Assembly (NCBI GenBank): GCA_019801415.1
Contig: JAHVJD010000009.1
Location: forward strand, 1 to 64,000
DNA length: 64,000 nucleotides
Direction of reading: 5' to 3'
Source of the DNA: Nocardioides marinus
Lineage (GTDB): Bacteria; Pseudomonadota; Alphaproteobacteria; Rhodobacterales; Rhodobacteraceae
The notes under the pieces were generated by a model that was not told the DNA's origin, made no database searches, and saw only the letters and a program-made list of their open reading frames with translations. Below are positions 46,359 to 57,086 of the stretch, piece after piece. Position numbers and translations under genes: made by a program. Each line of letters opens with the position of its first letter. Position 1 is the first letter of the stretch.

Positions 46359-46547
46359 TTAGCCGCGCTCTTCGATGATCTGAACCAGATGCGGGATCGA
46401 GTTGACCATACCGCGCACGGAGGGGGTATCCTCCAGCTCGCGGGTCTTGTGCATCTTGTTCAGGCCCAGGCCAACCAGGGTTGCGCGCTGTTTGGCGGGG
46501 CGGCGGATCGGCGAGCCGATCTGCTTGACGACGATGGTTTTTGCCAT
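46359..46547 (-). CDS. rpmD: 50S ribosomal protein L30
   Basis: The 62-aa L30 has [20 protein letters not shown] and ends with the conserved PHLVQIIEE. It starts 12 bp after rpsE and is the last gene before the DUF1127 cassette. Confidence 0.96.
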   Translation of the reverse strand: MAKTIVVKQIGSPIRRPAKQRATLVGLGLNKMHKTRELEDTPSVRGMVNSIPHLVQIIEERG

Positions 46548-46559
46548 GGATCCGTCTCC

Positions 46560-47123
46560 TTACGCTTCTGCTTCCGCAGGTGCTTCGTCCCGCTTGGGCA
46601 GGATGTCGGCAACCTTCTTGCCACGACGCTGAGCCACAGAGCGCGGGCTCTGTTCTTTAGTCAGGCCGTTCAGAGTGGCGCGGATCATGTTGTAGGGGTT
46701 CTGCGAGCCGATCGACTTGGACACAACGTCCTTGACGCCCAGCATTTCGAAGACGGCACGCATCGGACCACCTGCGATGATCCCGGTACCTTCCGGAGCG
46801 GTACGCATGACCACCTTGCCGGCACCGTGGCGACCGCTGATGTCGTGGTGCAGGGTACGACCCTCTTTCAGCGGCACGCGGACCATCTGGCGCTTGGCCT
46901 GTTCGGTCGCCTTGCGGATCGCCTCAGGCACTTCTTTTGCCTTGCCCTTGCCAAAGCCGACACGGCCTTTCTGGTCGCCAACAACAACCAGTGCAGCAAA
47001 GCCAAAGCGCTTACCGCCTTTTACGGTTTTGGACACGCGGTTGATCGCAACCAGGCGATCTGCAAATTCCGGTGTCTCTTCACGGTCGCGGCGGTTGCCG
47101 CGGCGGTTTTCACGTTCTGCCAT
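46560..47123 (-). CDS. rpsE: 30S ribosomal protein S5
   Basis: The 187-aa S5 has the N-terminal RNA-binding motif [19 protein letters not shown] and the conserved [16 protein letters not shown] core. It sits between rplR and rpmD. Confidence 0.97.
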   Translation of the reverse strand: MAERENRRGNRRDREETPEFADRLVAINRVSKTVKGGKRFGFAALVVVGDQKGRVGFGKGKAKEVPEAIRKATEQAKRQMVRVPLKEGRTLHHDISGRHGAGKVVMRTAPEGTGIIAGGPMRAVFEMLGVKDVVSKSIGSQNPYNMIRATLNGLTKEQSPRSVAQRRGKKVADILPKRDEAPAEAEA

Positions 47124-47257
47124 CAGGCATTCCTTTCAGAATGGCGCACTGCACAAAGCACGGGGCGCCGGTTTTCTCCAATCCTTGGTGAGATGGGCGC
47201 AGCCTGCGCCCTCTCCCGGATCATCGGGGCAGCCCCGGAGGGCTGCCCGCTTGGGAC

Positions 47258-47617
47258 TTAGATCTTCAGACCGCCTTCACGCGCAGCGTCGGCCAGAGCC
47301 TTCACCTTGCCGTGATACAGGAAGCCGCCACGATCGAAATAGGCTTCGGTCACGCCTGCGGCCTTGGCACGCTCGGCGATCGCGGCACCAACCTTGGCGG
47401 AGGCCTCGATGTTGTTCTTGCCGACAACACCCAGATCCTTTTCCAGGGTGGACGCCGAAGCCAGGGTCACACCGCGCAGGTCGTCGATCAGCTGAACAGA
47501 GATGTTCTTGTTCGAACGGTGCACGGAGAGACGCAGGCGGCCTGCGTTCACTTTGCGAAGCTTGTTCCGGACGCGCAGCCGGCGCTTCAGAAACAGGGTA
47601 CGTTTGCTGTTTGCCAT
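47258..47617 (-). CDS. rplR: 50S ribosomal protein L18
   Basis: The 119-aa L18 has [18 protein letters not shown] and ends [20 protein letters not shown]-type sequence, binding 5S rRNA. A 134-bp gap follows to rpsE with no visible gene. Confidence 0.97.
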   Translation of the reverse strand: MANSKRTLFLKRRLRVRNKLRKVNAGRLRLSVHRSNKNISVQLIDDLRGVTLASASTLEKDLGVVGKNNIEASAKVGAAIAERAKAAGVTEAYFDRGGFLYHGKVKALADAAREGGLKI

Positions 47618-47628
47618 TTTGCTGGTCC

Positions 47629-48162
47629 TTACTTCTTCTTGCCTTCCTTGCGGAAGATGAATTCGCCCTTGTAGCGGATGCCTTTGCCTTTGTAGGGCTC
47701 GGGACGGCGCCAGTCGCGGATTTTCGCCGCCACTTCGCCCACCTGCTGCTGGTCGATACCTTCCACAACGATTTCAGTCTGCTTCGGCGCGGTGATGGTG
47801 ATGCCATCAGGCGCAACGAAGTCGACATCGTGGCTGTAGCCCAGGTTCAGCTTCAGGACATTGCCCTGCATCTGAGCGCGGTAACCCACACCCTGGATCT
47901 CCAGCTCTTTCTTGAAGCCTTGGGTCACGCCGGCCACCAGGTTTGCAACCTGGGTGCGGGACATGCCCCACTGCTGGCGAGCACGCTTGGACTTGCCGCG
48001 CGGCTCGACCTTGACGATGTTGTCCTCAACGGTGAGGGTCACGTCGTCGGTGGCAGTGAAGGTACGGGCGCCTTTCGGGCCTTTGACTTCGATGGTCTGG
48101 CCGGACACGCTGGCGGTGACACCGCTGGGCAGTTCGACCGGTTTCTTACCAATACGGGACAT
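47629..48162 (-). CDS. rplF: 50S ribosomal protein L6
   Basis: The 177-aa L6 starts [15 protein letters not shown] and ends with [20 protein letters not shown], the family signature. It starts 14 bp after rpsH. Confidence 0.97.
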   Translation of the reverse strand: MSRIGKKPVELPSGVTASVSGQTIEVKGPKGARTFTATDDVTLTVEDNIVKVEPRGKSKRARQQWGMSRTQVANLVAGVTQGFKKELEIQGVGYRAQMQGNVLKLNLGYSHDVDFVAPDGITITAPKQTEIVVEGIDQQQVGEVAAKIRDWRRPEPYKGKGIRYKGEFIFRKEGKKK

Positions 48163-48175
48163 CGTTAAGGCCTCC

Positions 48176-48568
48176 TTAGAAGACGGTGCAAAGCACTTCG
48201 CCGCCGACGTTGGCTGCGCGTGCGTTTGCGTCCGACATCACACCCTTGGGGGTGGAGACAATCGACACGCCCAGGCCCTGGCGGACCTGCGGAATGTCAT
48301 TGACGCCCATGTAAACGCGGCGGCCGGGCTTGGAGACCCGCTTGAGCTCGCGAATGACAGGTTCGCCGTCGAAGTATTTCAGGCTGATTTCGATGGCGGG
48401 ATGGCCATTTTCACCAGTCACTTTCTCATAACCGCGGATGTAGCCCTCGTCCGCCAGCACGTCCAGCACCCACGCCCGCAGCTTGGAAGCCGGGGTCATG
48501 ACGGTGGATTTGCCGCGCATCTGAGAGTTACGGATACGGGTGAGCATATCGCCGATAGGATCGTTCAT
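48176..48568 (-). CDS. rpsH: 30S ribosomal protein S8
   Basis: The 130-aa S8 starts [14 protein letters not shown] and ends [19 protein letters not shown]-type sequence. It sits between rpsN and rplF. Confidence 0.97.
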   Translation of the reverse strand: MNDPIGDMLTRIRNSQMRGKSTVMTPASKLRAWVLDVLADEGYIRGYEKVTGENGHPAIEISLKYFDGEPVIRELKRVSKPGRRVYMGVNDIPQVRQGLGVSIVSTPKGVMSDANARAANVGGEVLCTVF

Positions 48569-48581
48569 ATCAGTCTCTCCC

Positions 48582-48887
48582 TTACCAGCTCGATTTCACC
48601 ATGCCGGGGATCTGGCCATTGGAGCCCAGTTCCCGCAGCGCGATCCGGCTGATCTTCAGCTTACGGTAGTAAGCGTGAGGACGGCCGGTCAGCTGGCAGC
48701 GGTTGTGCAGACGGGTTGCCGACGAGTTGCGCGGCAGCTTGGCCAACTTCAGGCGCGCCTTGAAGCGCTCTTCCATCGGACGGCTTTCGTCGTTTGCGAT
48801 TTCTTTCAGCTCGGCACGCTTTGCGGCATATTTGGCCACCAGGCGCTCGCGCTTCTTCTCGCGTTCGATCATGCTTTTCTTAGCCAT
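48582..48887 (-). CDS. rpsN: 30S ribosomal protein S14 (zinc-independent type)
   Basis: The 101-aa S14 has [20 protein letters not shown] but lacks the CxxC pairs of the zinc type, so it is the long, zinc-independent form. It sits between rplE and rpsH. Confidence 0.97.
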   Translation of the reverse strand: MAKKSMIEREKKRERLVAKYAAKRAELKEIANDESRPMEERFKARLKLAKLPRNSSATRLHNRCQLTGRPHAYYRKLKISRIALRELGSNGQIPGMVKSSW

Positions 48888-48906
48888 GGTCTCTTCTCTC
48901 CCGCGC

Positions 48907-49470
48907 TTAGCTGTTGAAGGGCATGTTGAAAGCTTTCAACAGCGCCTTTGCTTCCGCGTCGGTTTTCGCGGTGGTGGCAATCACAATGTCCATGCCCCAG
49001 GCTTCGTCGATCTTGTCGAAATCGATTTCCGGGAACACGATGTGCTCTTTCAGACCCATGGCGTAGTTGCCGCGGCCGTCAAAGGAGGTACCCGAAACAC
49101 CGCGGAAGTCGCGGATACGGGGCATTGCGATGGTGATCAGACGATCCAGGAATTCATACATCCGGTCGCCGCGCAGGGTCACCTTGGCGCCCATCGGCAT
49201 GCCTTCGCGAACGCGGAAGCCGGCGATGGAGTTCTTGGCAACGGTGGTCAGAGCCTTCTGGCCCGCGATCGCGGTCAGGTCCGCCTGTGCGGATTTGGCT
49301 TTCTTGCTGTCTTTGACAGCAGCGCGGCCACAGCCGATGTTCAGAACGATCTTCTCCAGCTTGGGGATCATCATATCGTTCTTGTAGGCGAATTCCTCTT
49401 TCAGGGCACCACGGATGGTTTCCTTGTAGAGAGCCTTCAGGCGCGGGGTGTAGGTTGCAGCGTCAAGCAT
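48907..49470 (-). CDS. rplE: 50S ribosomal protein L5
   Basis: The 187-aa L5 has [14 protein letters not shown] and [17 protein letters not shown] with [18 protein letters not shown] near the end; it binds 5S rRNA. Its start overlaps the rplX stop by one base. Confidence 0.97.
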   Translation of the reverse strand: MLDAATYTPRLKALYKETIRGALKEEFAYKNDMMIPKLEKIVLNIGCGRAAVKDSKKAKSAQADLTAIAGQKALTTVAKNSIAGFRVREGMPMGAKVTLRGDRMYEFLDRLITIAMPRIRDFRGVSGTSFDGRGNYAMGLKEHIVFPEIDFDKIDEAWGMDIVIATTAKTDAEAKALLKAFNMPFNS

Positions 49471-49775
49471 CAGACAGTCTCCCCGGTGGTCTTGGCGAAG
49501 CGCACCTTCTTGCCGTCTTCCTCACGGAAGCCGACGCGGGTTGCTTTGCCGTTGCTGTCCAGCAGTGCCAGGTTCGACAGGTCGATCGGCAGTGCCTTGG
49601 GCAGACGGCCGCCCTGGCTGTTTTGGGTCTGGCGGGTGTGGCGGATCGCCATGTTCACGCCTTCGACAACGGCTTTACCGGCCTTGGGGTCGACGGAGGC
49701 GATGGTGCCTTCCTTGCCCTTGTCCTTGCCGGCCAGCACGACGACCTTGTCGCCTTTGCGGAGTTTAGCAGCCAT
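49470..49775 (-). CDS. rplX: 50S ribosomal protein L24
   Basis: The 101-aa KOW-domain protein has [20 protein letters not shown] at the N-terminus. It starts 2 bp after rplN. Confidence 0.97.
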   Translation of the reverse strand: MAAKLRKGDKVVVLAGKDKGKEGTIASVDPKAGKAVVEGVNMAIRHTRQTQNSQGGRLPKALPIDLSNLALLDSNGKATRVGFREEDGKKVRFAKTTGETV

Positions 49776-49777
49776 GA

Positions 49778-50146
49778 TTACAGCACCTCCGGAGCCAGCG
49801 AGATGATCTTCATGAAGTTCTTCGCGCGCAGTTCACGAACAACCGGGCCAAAGATACGGGTACCGACCGGCTCGTTGTTGTTGTTCAGGATAACGGCTGC
49901 GTTCCGGTCAAAACGGATCGCGGTGCCGTCTTCGCGACGGACTTCTTTGGCGGTGCGCACGACAACGGCCTTACGGACGTCGCCTTTTTTCACGCGGCCG
50001 CGCGGGATGGCTTCCTTTACCGAGACGACGATGATGTCGCCAACGGATGCGTATTTACGCTTGGAGCCACCCAGAACCTTGATGCACTGAACTCGGCGAG
50101 CGCCGGAGTTGTCAGCAACATCCAGATTTGTTTGCATCTGGATCAT
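49778..50146 (-). CDS. rplN: 50S ribosomal protein L14
   Basis: The 122-aa L14 starts [19 protein letters not shown] and has [20 protein letters not shown] at the end. A 100-bp gap with no gene separates it from rpsQ. Confidence 0.97.
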   Translation of the reverse strand: MIQMQTNLDVADNSGARRVQCIKVLGGSKRKYASVGDIIVVSVKEAIPRGRVKKGDVRKAVVVRTAKEVRREDGTAIRFDRNAAVILNNNNEPVGTRIFGPVVRELRAKNFMKIISLAPEVL

Positions 50147-50246
50147 GTGGTTTCTCCCGACCTATGGGGCAGCGATGCGTGCTGGTATCCCCCAGGGTTT
50201 CGACTGACTGTAAAGTCTAGTCGCCAGGAGTCTCGAGACGAGACTC

Positions 50247-50477
50247 TTAGGCTTCCAGAACTTCCCAGCGTTTCGTTTTCGATTTCGGCGCGCATTCGAT
50301 GATGCGTACGGTGTCGCCGACCTTGAAAGCGTTCTTTTCATCGTGAGCCCGGTATTTCTTGGACTTACGGATGGTTTTCTTCAGAACCGGGTGCGTGAAG
50401 CGGCGTTCAACCGAGACAGTTACGGTCTGGGCGTTTGCGTCGCTGGTCACAACGCCTTGCAGGATACGTTTGGGCAT
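50247..50477 (-). CDS. rpsQ: 30S ribosomal protein S17
   Basis: The 76-aa S17 has [19 protein letters not shown] and the [20 protein letters not shown] end. It starts 11 bp after rpmC. Confidence 0.97.
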   Translation of the reverse strand: MPKRILQGVVTSDANAQTVTVSVERRFTHPVLKKTIRKSKKYRAHDEKNAFKVGDTVRIIECAPKSKTKRWEVLEA

Positions 50478-50488
50478 TGTGTCGCTCC

Positions 50489-50689
50489 TTATTCGGCTGC
50501 TGCTGCAGCTTTTTCGTTCAGGATGGTCTTGACGCGGGCGGCATTGCGGCGCGCCGCCTTGATGCCTGCAGTCGATTCCAGCTGACCGGTTGCCTGCTGA
50601 AAGCGCAGGTTGAAGCTCTCTTTTTTCAGGGATGCGAGGATATCGCGGAGTTCATCCACGGTTTTCTCGCGCAGATCATTGGCGTTCAT
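50489..50689 (-). CDS. rpmC: 50S ribosomal protein L29
   Basis: The 66-aa L29 has [19 protein letters not shown] and the [14 protein letters not shown] end. In canonical order rplP precedes it; here a 4.3-kb cassette separates them, and rpmC starts a new transcription unit. Confidence 0.96.
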   Translation of the reverse strand: MNANDLREKTVDELRDILASLKKESFNLRFQQATGQLESTAGIKAARRNAARVKTILNEKAAAAAE

Positions 50690-50830
50690 CGCCTTTGTTC
50701 CTTGTCCAAAGCACCAGAAGGCCCCGAGGGTAACCTTGAACCTGGTGGGTTATGTCAACCGCGCCAAAAGCGCGGCAAAAAAGAATCACTTACCCCGGAT
50801 CCGGCATGGATTGGGGCCAAGCGATGGGTT

Positions 50831-50859
50831 CCTATAGAGGAGACCGGGCGCAGGGGCAA
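50831..50859 (-). promoter_or_regulatory. Promoter candidate for the rpmC-rpsQ-spc block
   Basis: On the minus strand TTGCCC, 17-bp spacer, TATAGG, the same -10 as the rpsJ promoter. A second, less complete candidate is TTGACA (plus 50753-50758). Confidence 0.5.
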
Positions 50860-50895
50860 GGGAAAGGTTGGCCACCGCCCCTGCCGCGCCGCGGT

Positions 50896-51939
50896 TCAGA
50901 TGATTTCATCCTCATCGAACATCGCTGCACCGTCGAGCTGGGCGCTCAGATCCTCGATCCGCTGCTCCGCCTCGGCGGCATTCACCACCCGGGCGATGTG
51001 AAACAGCGCATCGCCTTCGTTGACGATCGGCATGTTGGCGCGACCGATGATCAGCCCGGCAGCGCCGGCCGCTAACTCCGCCTCGGTTTCGCCGAAGGGA
51101 TCGGCAACCACGCCAAGGATCTCGCCCTGCTCGACCATGTCGCCGGTCGTCTTGAAGGCCCGCAACAAGCCGCCCGCGGGGGCGCGCTCCCAGCTGCTGC
51201 TGCCCGCGCGGACCGGGACGGTTTCGGCCAGCGGCACGCCATCCTCCGGGATCATCCCAAGCGCGTGCATCACGCGCAGGATGCCGGCGACCCCGACCCG
51301 GGCCGAGTATTCGTCGAACCGCAAGCCCTCGCCCGCCTCGTACAACAGGATATCGACGCCGACGTTCTGCGCGGCCTGGCGCAGCGATCCTTCGCGCAGG
51401 CCGGATCGGATCACCACCGGCGCTCCGAAGGCATCGGCATAGGCCAGAGTATCCTTGGCCTTTGGTGACACCCGGATCTGCGGCATGTTGGTGCGGTGGA
51501 TGGCTGCCGAGTGCAGGTCGATGCCCAGGTCGCAGCGTGCCACCACCTCGGTCATGAACAAATGTGCGAGGCGACTGGCCAGCGAGCCGCCTTCGCTGCC
51601 CGGAAAGCAGCGGTTCAGGTCGCGCCGGTCCGGCAAGTAGCGAGAATGGTTCAGAAAGCCGAAGGTGTTGACGATCGGCACCACGATCAGCGTGCCCTTC
51701 AGCCGCGAGAACTTGCGGCTGCGCAGCAGTCGGCGCGCGATCTCGACCCCAATCACCTCGTCGCCGTGAATGGCGGCGGAGACAAACATGGTCGGCCCCG
51801 CCTCCGCGCCGTGGATCACATGAGCGGACATGGTGACCGGCGTGTGGTCCGACAGTACGCTGACCGGCAGATCCACCGTGCGGCGGGTGCCCGCAGGAAT
51901 GCAGAAGCCACCGATCTCGAAGTCAGGACGGCGCGACAT
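50896..51939 (-). CDS. AstE/AspA-like (succinylglutamate desuccinylase / aspartoacylase) family hydrolase
   Basis: The 347-aa M14-like amidohydrolase has the zinc motif AAIHGDEVIGVEIARR and the second ligand in DLHSAAIHR, with a C-terminal beta domain. It starts as an independent gene and is not an arginine catabolism cluster. The substrate is unknown. It occupies the S10-spc seam between rplP and rpmC. Confidence 0.85.
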   Translation of the reverse strand: MSRRPDFEIGGFCIPAGTRRTVDLPVSVLSDHTPVTMSAHVIHGAEAGPTMFVSAAIHGDEVIGVEIARRLLRSRKFSRLKGTLIVVPIVNTFGFLNHSRYLPDRRDLNRCFPGSEGGSLASRLAHLFMTEVVARCDLGIDLHSAAIHRTNMPQIRVSPKAKDTLAYADAFGAPVVIRSGLREGSLRQAAQNVGVDILLYEAGEGLRFDEYSARVGVAGILRVMHALGMIPEDGVPLAETVPVRAGSSSWERAPAGGLLRAFKTTGDMVEQGEILGVVADPFGETEAELAAGAAGLIIGRANMPIVNEGDALFHIARVVNAAEAEQRIEDLSAQLDGAAMFDEDEII

Positions 51940-52017
51940 GGCAAGAGCCTCTCAAGGACGAACTGCAAAAGCCTTAGCAGGATTCGAGGCTTTGGCAATC
52001 GCGCCGATGCGATGCCC

Positions 52018-52638
52018 CTACTCCCAGCGGTAGTTGAAACTGACGGAAATCCGCTCTTCCTCGGCCATGTTCATCGGCACCTCGTGGCGGATGAAGCTTT
52101 CCCACAGCAGCACGTCGCCCACCTTTGGCGACTGGTAGACGAAGGTCTTCAGCTCCTGGCGGCAGGTTTTCACGCGCGGCGGATGCGCCATCATCATCGC
52201 GTGGCGCGGGTCCTCCAGCTTGAGCGCGCTGGCGCCTTCGGGCATCGACACGTAGGTGGTGCCGGAGATCACCGAATGCGGGTGAATGTGGCTGGCGTGG
52301 GTGCCGCCCTCGGGCAGGATGTTGATCCACAGATCCTCCAGCACCAGCTTGCGACCATCAAGATCCAGCTCCAGATCCTCGGCAAAGGCCGCCACATGCA
52401 GATCCAGCGATTTCACCAGGTCCGCGAAGATCGGGAAGCGCCACGGCAGATCGGTCAGGGATGCATAGGAGGTATACCCGGGATACCCGTTTTCCTCGCA
52501 CCAATCCTGGCCTGCGTCATCATCACCGGCGATGACCAGGCATGAGTTTTCCAATTCCTGCGCGTCGATTGCCGGTCCGTGTTCGGACAGCGGCGCGCGG
52601 TAAAGTCGGGTCACGAAGAGCGATTCAATCTGAGCCAT
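52018..52638 (-). CDS. Putative 2OG-Fe(II) oxygenase-like protein
   Basis: The 206-aa protein has a jelly-roll-like core with THASHIHPHSVISGTTYVS (His cluster) and SFIRHEVPMN, matching a family of uncharacterised 2-oxoglutarate/Fe(II) oxygenase-like proteins. The metal ligand pattern is plausible, but activity is not established. It runs with the AstE-like gene on the minus strand and is divergent from the chemoreceptor. Confidence 0.7.
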   Translation of the reverse strand: MAQIESLFVTRLYRAPLSEHGPAIDAQELENSCLVIAGDDDAGQDWCEENGYPGYTSYASLTDLPWRFPIFADLVKSLDLHVAAFAEDLELDLDGRKLVLEDLWINILPEGGTHASHIHPHSVISGTTYVSMPEGASALKLEDPRHAMMMAHPPRVKTCRQELKTFVYQSPKVGDVLLWESFIRHEVPMNMAEEERISVSFNYRWE

Positions 52639-52834
52639 GCGCCCCTCCTACTCCATACGCCAAACAAACGCGAGAGGCTGGCAGCGCCGCTGAACAACCG
52701 GCGCATCAGGCGAATATCATCAAGACAAAATAAAATCTCTATCGGATTCCAACAGGGATTTAACCATTGGCGGCTAGGCTGACGGAAAAACAAGAAACGA
52801 CAACAATCTCTCTCGTGAAAATGGTCCCAGTCAC

Positions 52835-55009
52835 ATGAAACTCAAAGTCACTGTTGGTTCGGCAATCCTGTCGATCATCGTTCTTGCCGGGGGGCTGATG
52901 GCCGTTCTGGTCAGCCTTCTTCTGTACTCGCACGGGGTGCGCGACGACATGCAGAACCGGGTGGCGGTCATCGAATCCGCCTATCGCAACCTCGACACGG
53001 TCGAGCTGGAAATGCTGATGGCGCGCCGCGCCGAAAAGGATTTCCTGCTGCGTCGCGACGACACGCATGTCGAACGACACGCCGCCACCATGGCGCGGAT
53101 CAAGGACGCCTACGGCGCGTTGGAGCAAAAGGTTCCTAACATTCCGGAACTCGCGGAGAAACGCCGCGAACTGGCGACGCTTGGCGAGGTGATCGCCGCC
53201 TATGAAGCAAGCTTTCATGCGCTGACCGCCAGCAACCTGCGCCTTGGCCTTGATGAGAACAGCGGTCTGGAAGGCCAGCTGCGGAGCGCGGTCAAAAGCG
53301 CCGAAGCCACTCTGAAGGACCTCGGCCGCCCGGAAATGGAAGTGAAGATGCTGATGATGCGGCGGCATGAGAAGGACTTCATCATGCGCCAGGCGCCCAA
53401 GTACCTGGACCGGCTGAATGCCCGGGTCGAGGAGTTCGCCGCCTTCCCGGCCAGCTACTACAGCAGCAGCGCCCAGCAAAAAGAGGTGCTGGCGCTGATG
53501 ACCGCCTACCAGAAAAGCTTTGCCGACTACGTGAGCGAGAAGCTTGCCGAAAGCGAGCTGCGCAAGGAGGTCTCGCAGCACTTCGCCACCGCGGAGCCGC
53601 TGCTGGCCGCACTGCAAGCCGAGGTGCGCACTGAGCTGGACGCCGTGCGCCGCGAAGGCGAGGCCGTCAGCTCCGCCGCGCAGACAAATGCCCTGCGTGC
53701 GGGCATCGTCGGCTCCCTGCTGTTCATCGCCGTCGCACTGTTGCTGGCCCGCGGCATCGCGCGGCCGCTGAAGCAGATCGACCAGGTTCTGAAGCAGATG
53801 ATCCGGAACGACTTTACCGCCAAGCTGCCGACCACCCGTATCCGCGAAATTGCCGCCATCGGCGGCGCGGTCGGAGACTTCCGTCAGGCCGAGGTTGCCA
53901 AGCAGCAATTGAACGCCGAGATTTCAGAAGTCATCAACGCCTGTGGCGCCGGCGACTTCTCCCGCCGCATCCAGTGCGGCGACGGCGAGGACAGCGGCCT
54001 TAGCCGGGGTGTCAACACGATCGGCGAAGTCGCCCAGAAAGGCCTGGGAGACGTGCTGAAAGTGCTCGCCGCGATTGCGGATGGCGACCTGACCCAGCGC
54101 ATGCCCTCGGGCCAGAAAGGCGTGTTCAAGGACATCGCTGACGCCATCGACAACCTGACCGGAAACCTGGAAACCATCGTCCGCCAGCTGGCAGGCAGCA
54201 GCGAGATGCTGAATAACACCTCCAACGAGATCGCCGGAGCGGTGGCGGATGCCTCGCGCCGCGGTGAAGCCTCGGCCGCGTCGCTGGAGGAAACATCGGC
54301 TGCCCTGCAGACCGTCAGTGATACGGTGCGTGACACCGCCGAGAGCGCGCAGGGCGCCCGCAGCTTCGTGAACGACGCCCAGTCCACAGCCGAAACCACC
54401 CGCAAAGTGGGGGAGCAGACCATCGCCGCCATGCAGCGCATCAAGGAATCCTCCGATGCGATTTCCAAGATCACCGGCATGATCGACGACGTCGCCTTCC
54501 AGACCAACCTTCTGGCCCTGAATGCCGGGGTCGAGGCCGCCCGCGCGGGCGAAGCGGGTCGCGGCTTCGCGGTGGTGGCTTCGGAGGTGCGGGCACTGGC
54601 GCAACGCTCCTCTGCGGCGGCGCAGGAAATCAGCGCCCTGATCAGCAGCAGCCAGATCGAGGTGACCAGCGGCGTGAAACTGGCCGATGAAACCGGTGCC
54701 GCCCTTGCCACGATCCATCAGATGGTCAGCCAGGCTGCGGAGAAGGTGAACGAGATCGCCGAAAACACCCACGAGCAGGCGAACGGGATCTCCGAAGTGA
54801 ACGTGGCGCTCGAGGTGCTGGACCGGGATTCGCAGCACAGTGCCGCCATGCTGGAAGAAACCGCGGCCTCCGGCCAGATGCTGCGTGACGAGGCGGCGCG
54901 GCTGGCGCAAGCCATCTCGGGCTTCCGGCTGGATCACGACAGCGTGCCCCGGACCGCTGGCAACGATGTCACCGCCGCAGCGGACGACTTCATCGACCGC
55001 GCTGCCTGA
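52835..55009 (+). CDS. Methyl-accepting chemotaxis protein with HBM sensor domain
   Basis: The 724-aa chemoreceptor has TM1 (about 7-30) and a helical bimodular (HBM) sensor with two related motifs, MLMARRAEKDFLLRRD (60-75) and MLMMRRHEKDFIMRQ (172-186). TM2 (about 290-308), HAMP-like segments and the signalling domain ([20 protein letters not shown]) follow. HBM domains bind organic acids such as TCA intermediates. It lacks the xWxxF tail of the other chemoreceptor. It lies divergent from the minus-strand ribosomal run, between rplP and rpmC. Confidence 0.9.
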   Translation: MKLKVTVGSAILSIIVLAGGLMAVLVSLLLYSHGVRDDMQNRVAVIESAYRNLDTVELEMLMARRAEKDFLLRRDDTHVERHAATMARIKDAYGALEQKVPNIPELAEKRRELATLGEVIAAYEASFHALTASNLRLGLDENSGLEGQLRSAVKSAEATLKDLGRPEMEVKMLMMRRHEKDFIMRQAPKYLDRLNARVEEFAAFPASYYSSSAQQKEVLALMTAYQKSFADYVSEKLAESELRKEVSQHFATAEPLLAALQAEVRTELDAVRREGEAVSSAAQTNALRAGIVGSLLFIAVALLLARGIARPLKQIDQVLKQMIRNDFTAKLPTTRIREIAAIGGAVGDFRQAEVAKQQLNAEISEVINACGAGDFSRRIQCGDGEDSGLSRGVNTIGEVAQKGLGDVLKVLAAIADGDLTQRMPSGQKGVFKDIADAIDNLTGNLETIVRQLAGSSEMLNNTSNEIAGAVADASRRGEASAASLEETSAALQTVSDTVRDTAESAQGARSFVNDAQSTAETTRKVGEQTIAAMQRIKESSDAISKITGMIDDVAFQTNLLALNAGVEAARAGEAGRGFAVVASEVRALAQRSSAAAQEISALISSSQIEVTSGVKLADETGAALATIHQMVSQAAEKVNEIAENTHEQANGISEVNVALEVLDRDSQHSAAMLEETAASGQMLRDEAARLAQAISGFRLDHDSVPRTAGNDVTAAADDFIDRAA

Positions 55010-55185
55010 GCCTAACCCGCGGGCCGCCAACCGGTCGGCCCGCGGACGTCACCCGCCGGGTTCCGCGGCCACCATCCGCTCCCCCACCATGTATCGGCCC
55101 GCAACCAAAGCAATTCGATGCCGCACGTTGCGGTGTCCGGCGTCGGAGACCACACTCCCCACCCTCAACGACACGGAAACCATGC

Positions 55186-55221
55186 AAAAAGCCCCCGCCG
55201 AAATCTCGGCGGGGGCTTTTT
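55186..55221. terminator. Bidirectional intrinsic terminator between rplP and the chemoreceptor
   Basis: A perfect 15-bp stem (55186-55200 with 55207-55221), 6-nt loop, with flanking T-rich runs on both strands. It ends rplP on minus and the chemoreceptor on plus. Confidence 0.95.
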
Positions 55222-55284
55222 AGTCTCGTTCACGGTCCACCGGCCAGGGCGCAGCTGTCAGCAACCTGCCGGTGGGGTCGTGTA

Positions 55285-55698
55285 TTACCAGTCTTCGCGG
55301 ACCACGACGCGGGTCTTGACCGGCAGCTTCATCGCGGCAAGGCGCAGAGCCTCGCGAGCGACTTCATCGCTGACGCCGTCGATTTCGAACATCACGCGGC
55401 CGGGTTTGACCTTGCATGCCCAATAATCCACGGAACCTTTACCCTTACCCATACGAACTTCGACGGGCTTGGAGGTCACCGGAGTGTCCGGGAAGATACG
55501 GATCCAGACACGACCCTGACGTTTCATGTGGCGGGTCATGGCACGACGGGCAGCCTCGATCTGGCGTGCAGTCACACGCTCAGGGGTGGTTGCCTTCAGG
55601 CCATAGGTGCCGAAGTTCAGGTCGGAACCGCCTTTTGCCAGGCCGTGAATCCGGCCCTTGTGCATCTTGCGGAATTTAGTGCGCTTTGGCTGAAGCAT
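55285..55698 (-). CDS. rplP: 50S ribosomal protein L16
   Basis: The 137-aa L16 starts [19 protein letters not shown] and has [20 protein letters not shown]. It is followed by a strong terminator and not by rpmC. Confidence 0.97.
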   Translation of the reverse strand: MLQPKRTKFRKMHKGRIHGLAKGGSDLNFGTYGLKATTPERVTARQIEAARRAMTRHMKRQGRVWIRIFPDTPVTSKPVEVRMGKGKGSVDYWACKVKPGRVMFEIDGVSDEVAREALRLAAMKLPVKTRVVVREDW

Positions 55699-55710
55699 CT
55701 CAAATCCTCC

Positions 55711-56421
55711 TTAGCGACGGCCGCCACCAGCACCACGGGGTGCAGGGCCGTCCTGGATTTCTTGTGCTTTACGGTCACGCGCCGACGGATCGTGCTCCAT
55801 GATCTCACCTTTGAAGATCCAGACCTTGATCCCGATGATCCCGTAGGGGGTCATCGCTTCGGAATGTGCGTAATCGATGTCGGCACGCAGGGTGTGCAGA
55901 GGCACGCGACCTTCGCGGTACCATTCGGTACGTGCGATTTCGGCACCGCCCAGACGACCAGCGACGTTCACCCGGATACCCAGGGCGCCCATGCGCATGG
56001 CGTTCTGCACGGCACGCTTCATCGCGCGACGGAAGGAGACACGGCGCTCCAGCTGCTGAGCGATGGACTCACCGACCAGCTGCGCGTCGAGTTCCGGCTT
56101 GCGCACTTCAACGATGTTGAGGTGCAGCTCGGAGTCGGTCATCTTCGCCAGCTTCTTGCGCAGAACTTCGATGTCTGCACCTTTCTTGCCGATGATGACG
56201 CCCGGACGTGCGGTGTGAATGGTCACACGGCACTTCTTGTGCGGACGCTCGATGATGACGCGCGCAACGCCGGCTTGCTTGCACTCGGTCTTGATGAACT
56301 CACGGATCTTCAGATCCTCGAGCAGCAGATCACCATAGTCCTTGGTGTCGGCGTACCAGCGGCTGTCCCAGGTGCGGTTGACCTGAAGGCGCATGCCGAT
56401 CGGATTGACTTTCTGACCCAT
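55711..56421 (-). CDS. rpsC: 30S ribosomal protein S3
   Basis: The 236-aa S3 starts [20 protein letters not shown] and has the KH domain motif [18 protein letters not shown]. It overlaps rplV by one base. Confidence 0.97.
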   Translation of the reverse strand: MGQKVNPIGMRLQVNRTWDSRWYADTKDYGDLLLEDLKIREFIKTECKQAGVARVIIERPHKKCRVTIHTARPGVIIGKKGADIEVLRKKLAKMTDSELHLNIVEVRKPELDAQLVGESIAQQLERRVSFRRAMKRAVQNAMRMGALGIRVNVAGRLGGAEIARTEWYREGRVPLHTLRADIDYAHSEAMTPYGIIGIKVWIFKGEIMEHDPSARDRKAQEIQDGPAPRGAGGGRR

Positions 56422-56801
56422 TAGGCTTGCTCCTCAACTTGACGCACCTTGATGGTGATCTCCGCGAACGGCTTCAGGATTTTGCCGAACCGGCCACGGG
56501 CACGCGGGCGACCGCGCTTCATGGTCAGGTTCTTGCCAACCCAAGCCTCGGCGACGATCAGCTCATCGACGTCCAGGTTGTGGTTGTTCTCAGCATTCGC
56601 GATGGCGGACTGAAGGCATTTCTTCACGTCCTGTGCGACCCGCTTGTTGGAGAAGGTGAGATCGGTCAGAGCCTTTTCAACCTTCTTGCCACGGATCATC
56701 TGAGCCACCAGGTTCAGTTTCTGCGGCGAGGTACGGAGCATGCGCAGTTTTGCCATTGCTTCGTTGTCTGCCACGCGGCGGGGATTCTTTTCCTTACCCA
56801 T
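56421..56801 (-). CDS. rplV: 50S ribosomal protein L22
   Basis: The 126-aa L22 has [20 protein letters not shown] and the [16 protein letters not shown] tunnel loop. It sits between rpsS and rpsC. Confidence 0.97.
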   Translation of the reverse strand: MGKEKNPRRVADNEAMAKLRMLRTSPQKLNLVAQMIRGKKVEKALTDLTFSNKRVAQDVKKCLQSAIANAENNHNLDVDELIVAEAWVGKNLTMKRGRPRARGRFGKILKPFAEITIKVRQVEEQA

Positions 56802-56804
56802 GAC

Positions 56805-57083
56805 TTACTTCCGCTTCGCTTTTTTGTCGGCGGCATGGCCATAATAGGTACGGGTCGGCGAATATTCACCGAACTTCTGACCGATCATGTCTTCCGAGAC
56901 GTTGACGGGGATGTGCTTCTTGCCGTTGTAGACACCAAAGGTCAGACCAACGAACTGCGGCAGGATGGTGGAGCGACGCGACCAGATCTTGATCACTTCA
57001 TTGCGGCCCGATTCACGCGCTGCTTCGGCCTTTTTCAGGACGTAAGCATCAACGAAGGGGCCCTTCCATACGGAACGTGCCAT
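56805..57083 (-). CDS. rpsS: 30S ribosomal protein S19
   Basis: The 92-aa S19 starts [18 protein letters not shown] and has [20 protein letters not shown]. It starts 3 bp after rplB. Confidence 0.97.
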   Translation of the reverse strand: MARSVWKGPFVDAYVLKKAEAARESGRNEVIKIWSRRSTILPQFVGLTFGVYNGKKHIPVNVSEDMIGQKFGEYSPTRTYYGHAADKKAKRK

Positions 57084-57086
57084 GGA

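Noticed and set aside
50755-50790. Terminator between the AstE-like gene and rpmC
   Set aside because: The CCGCGC stem has its T-run on the wrong side for the minus-strand genes.
52639-52834. FliA (sigma-28) promoter for the HBM chemoreceptor
   Set aside because: TAAA is present but no GCCGATAA at the right distance.
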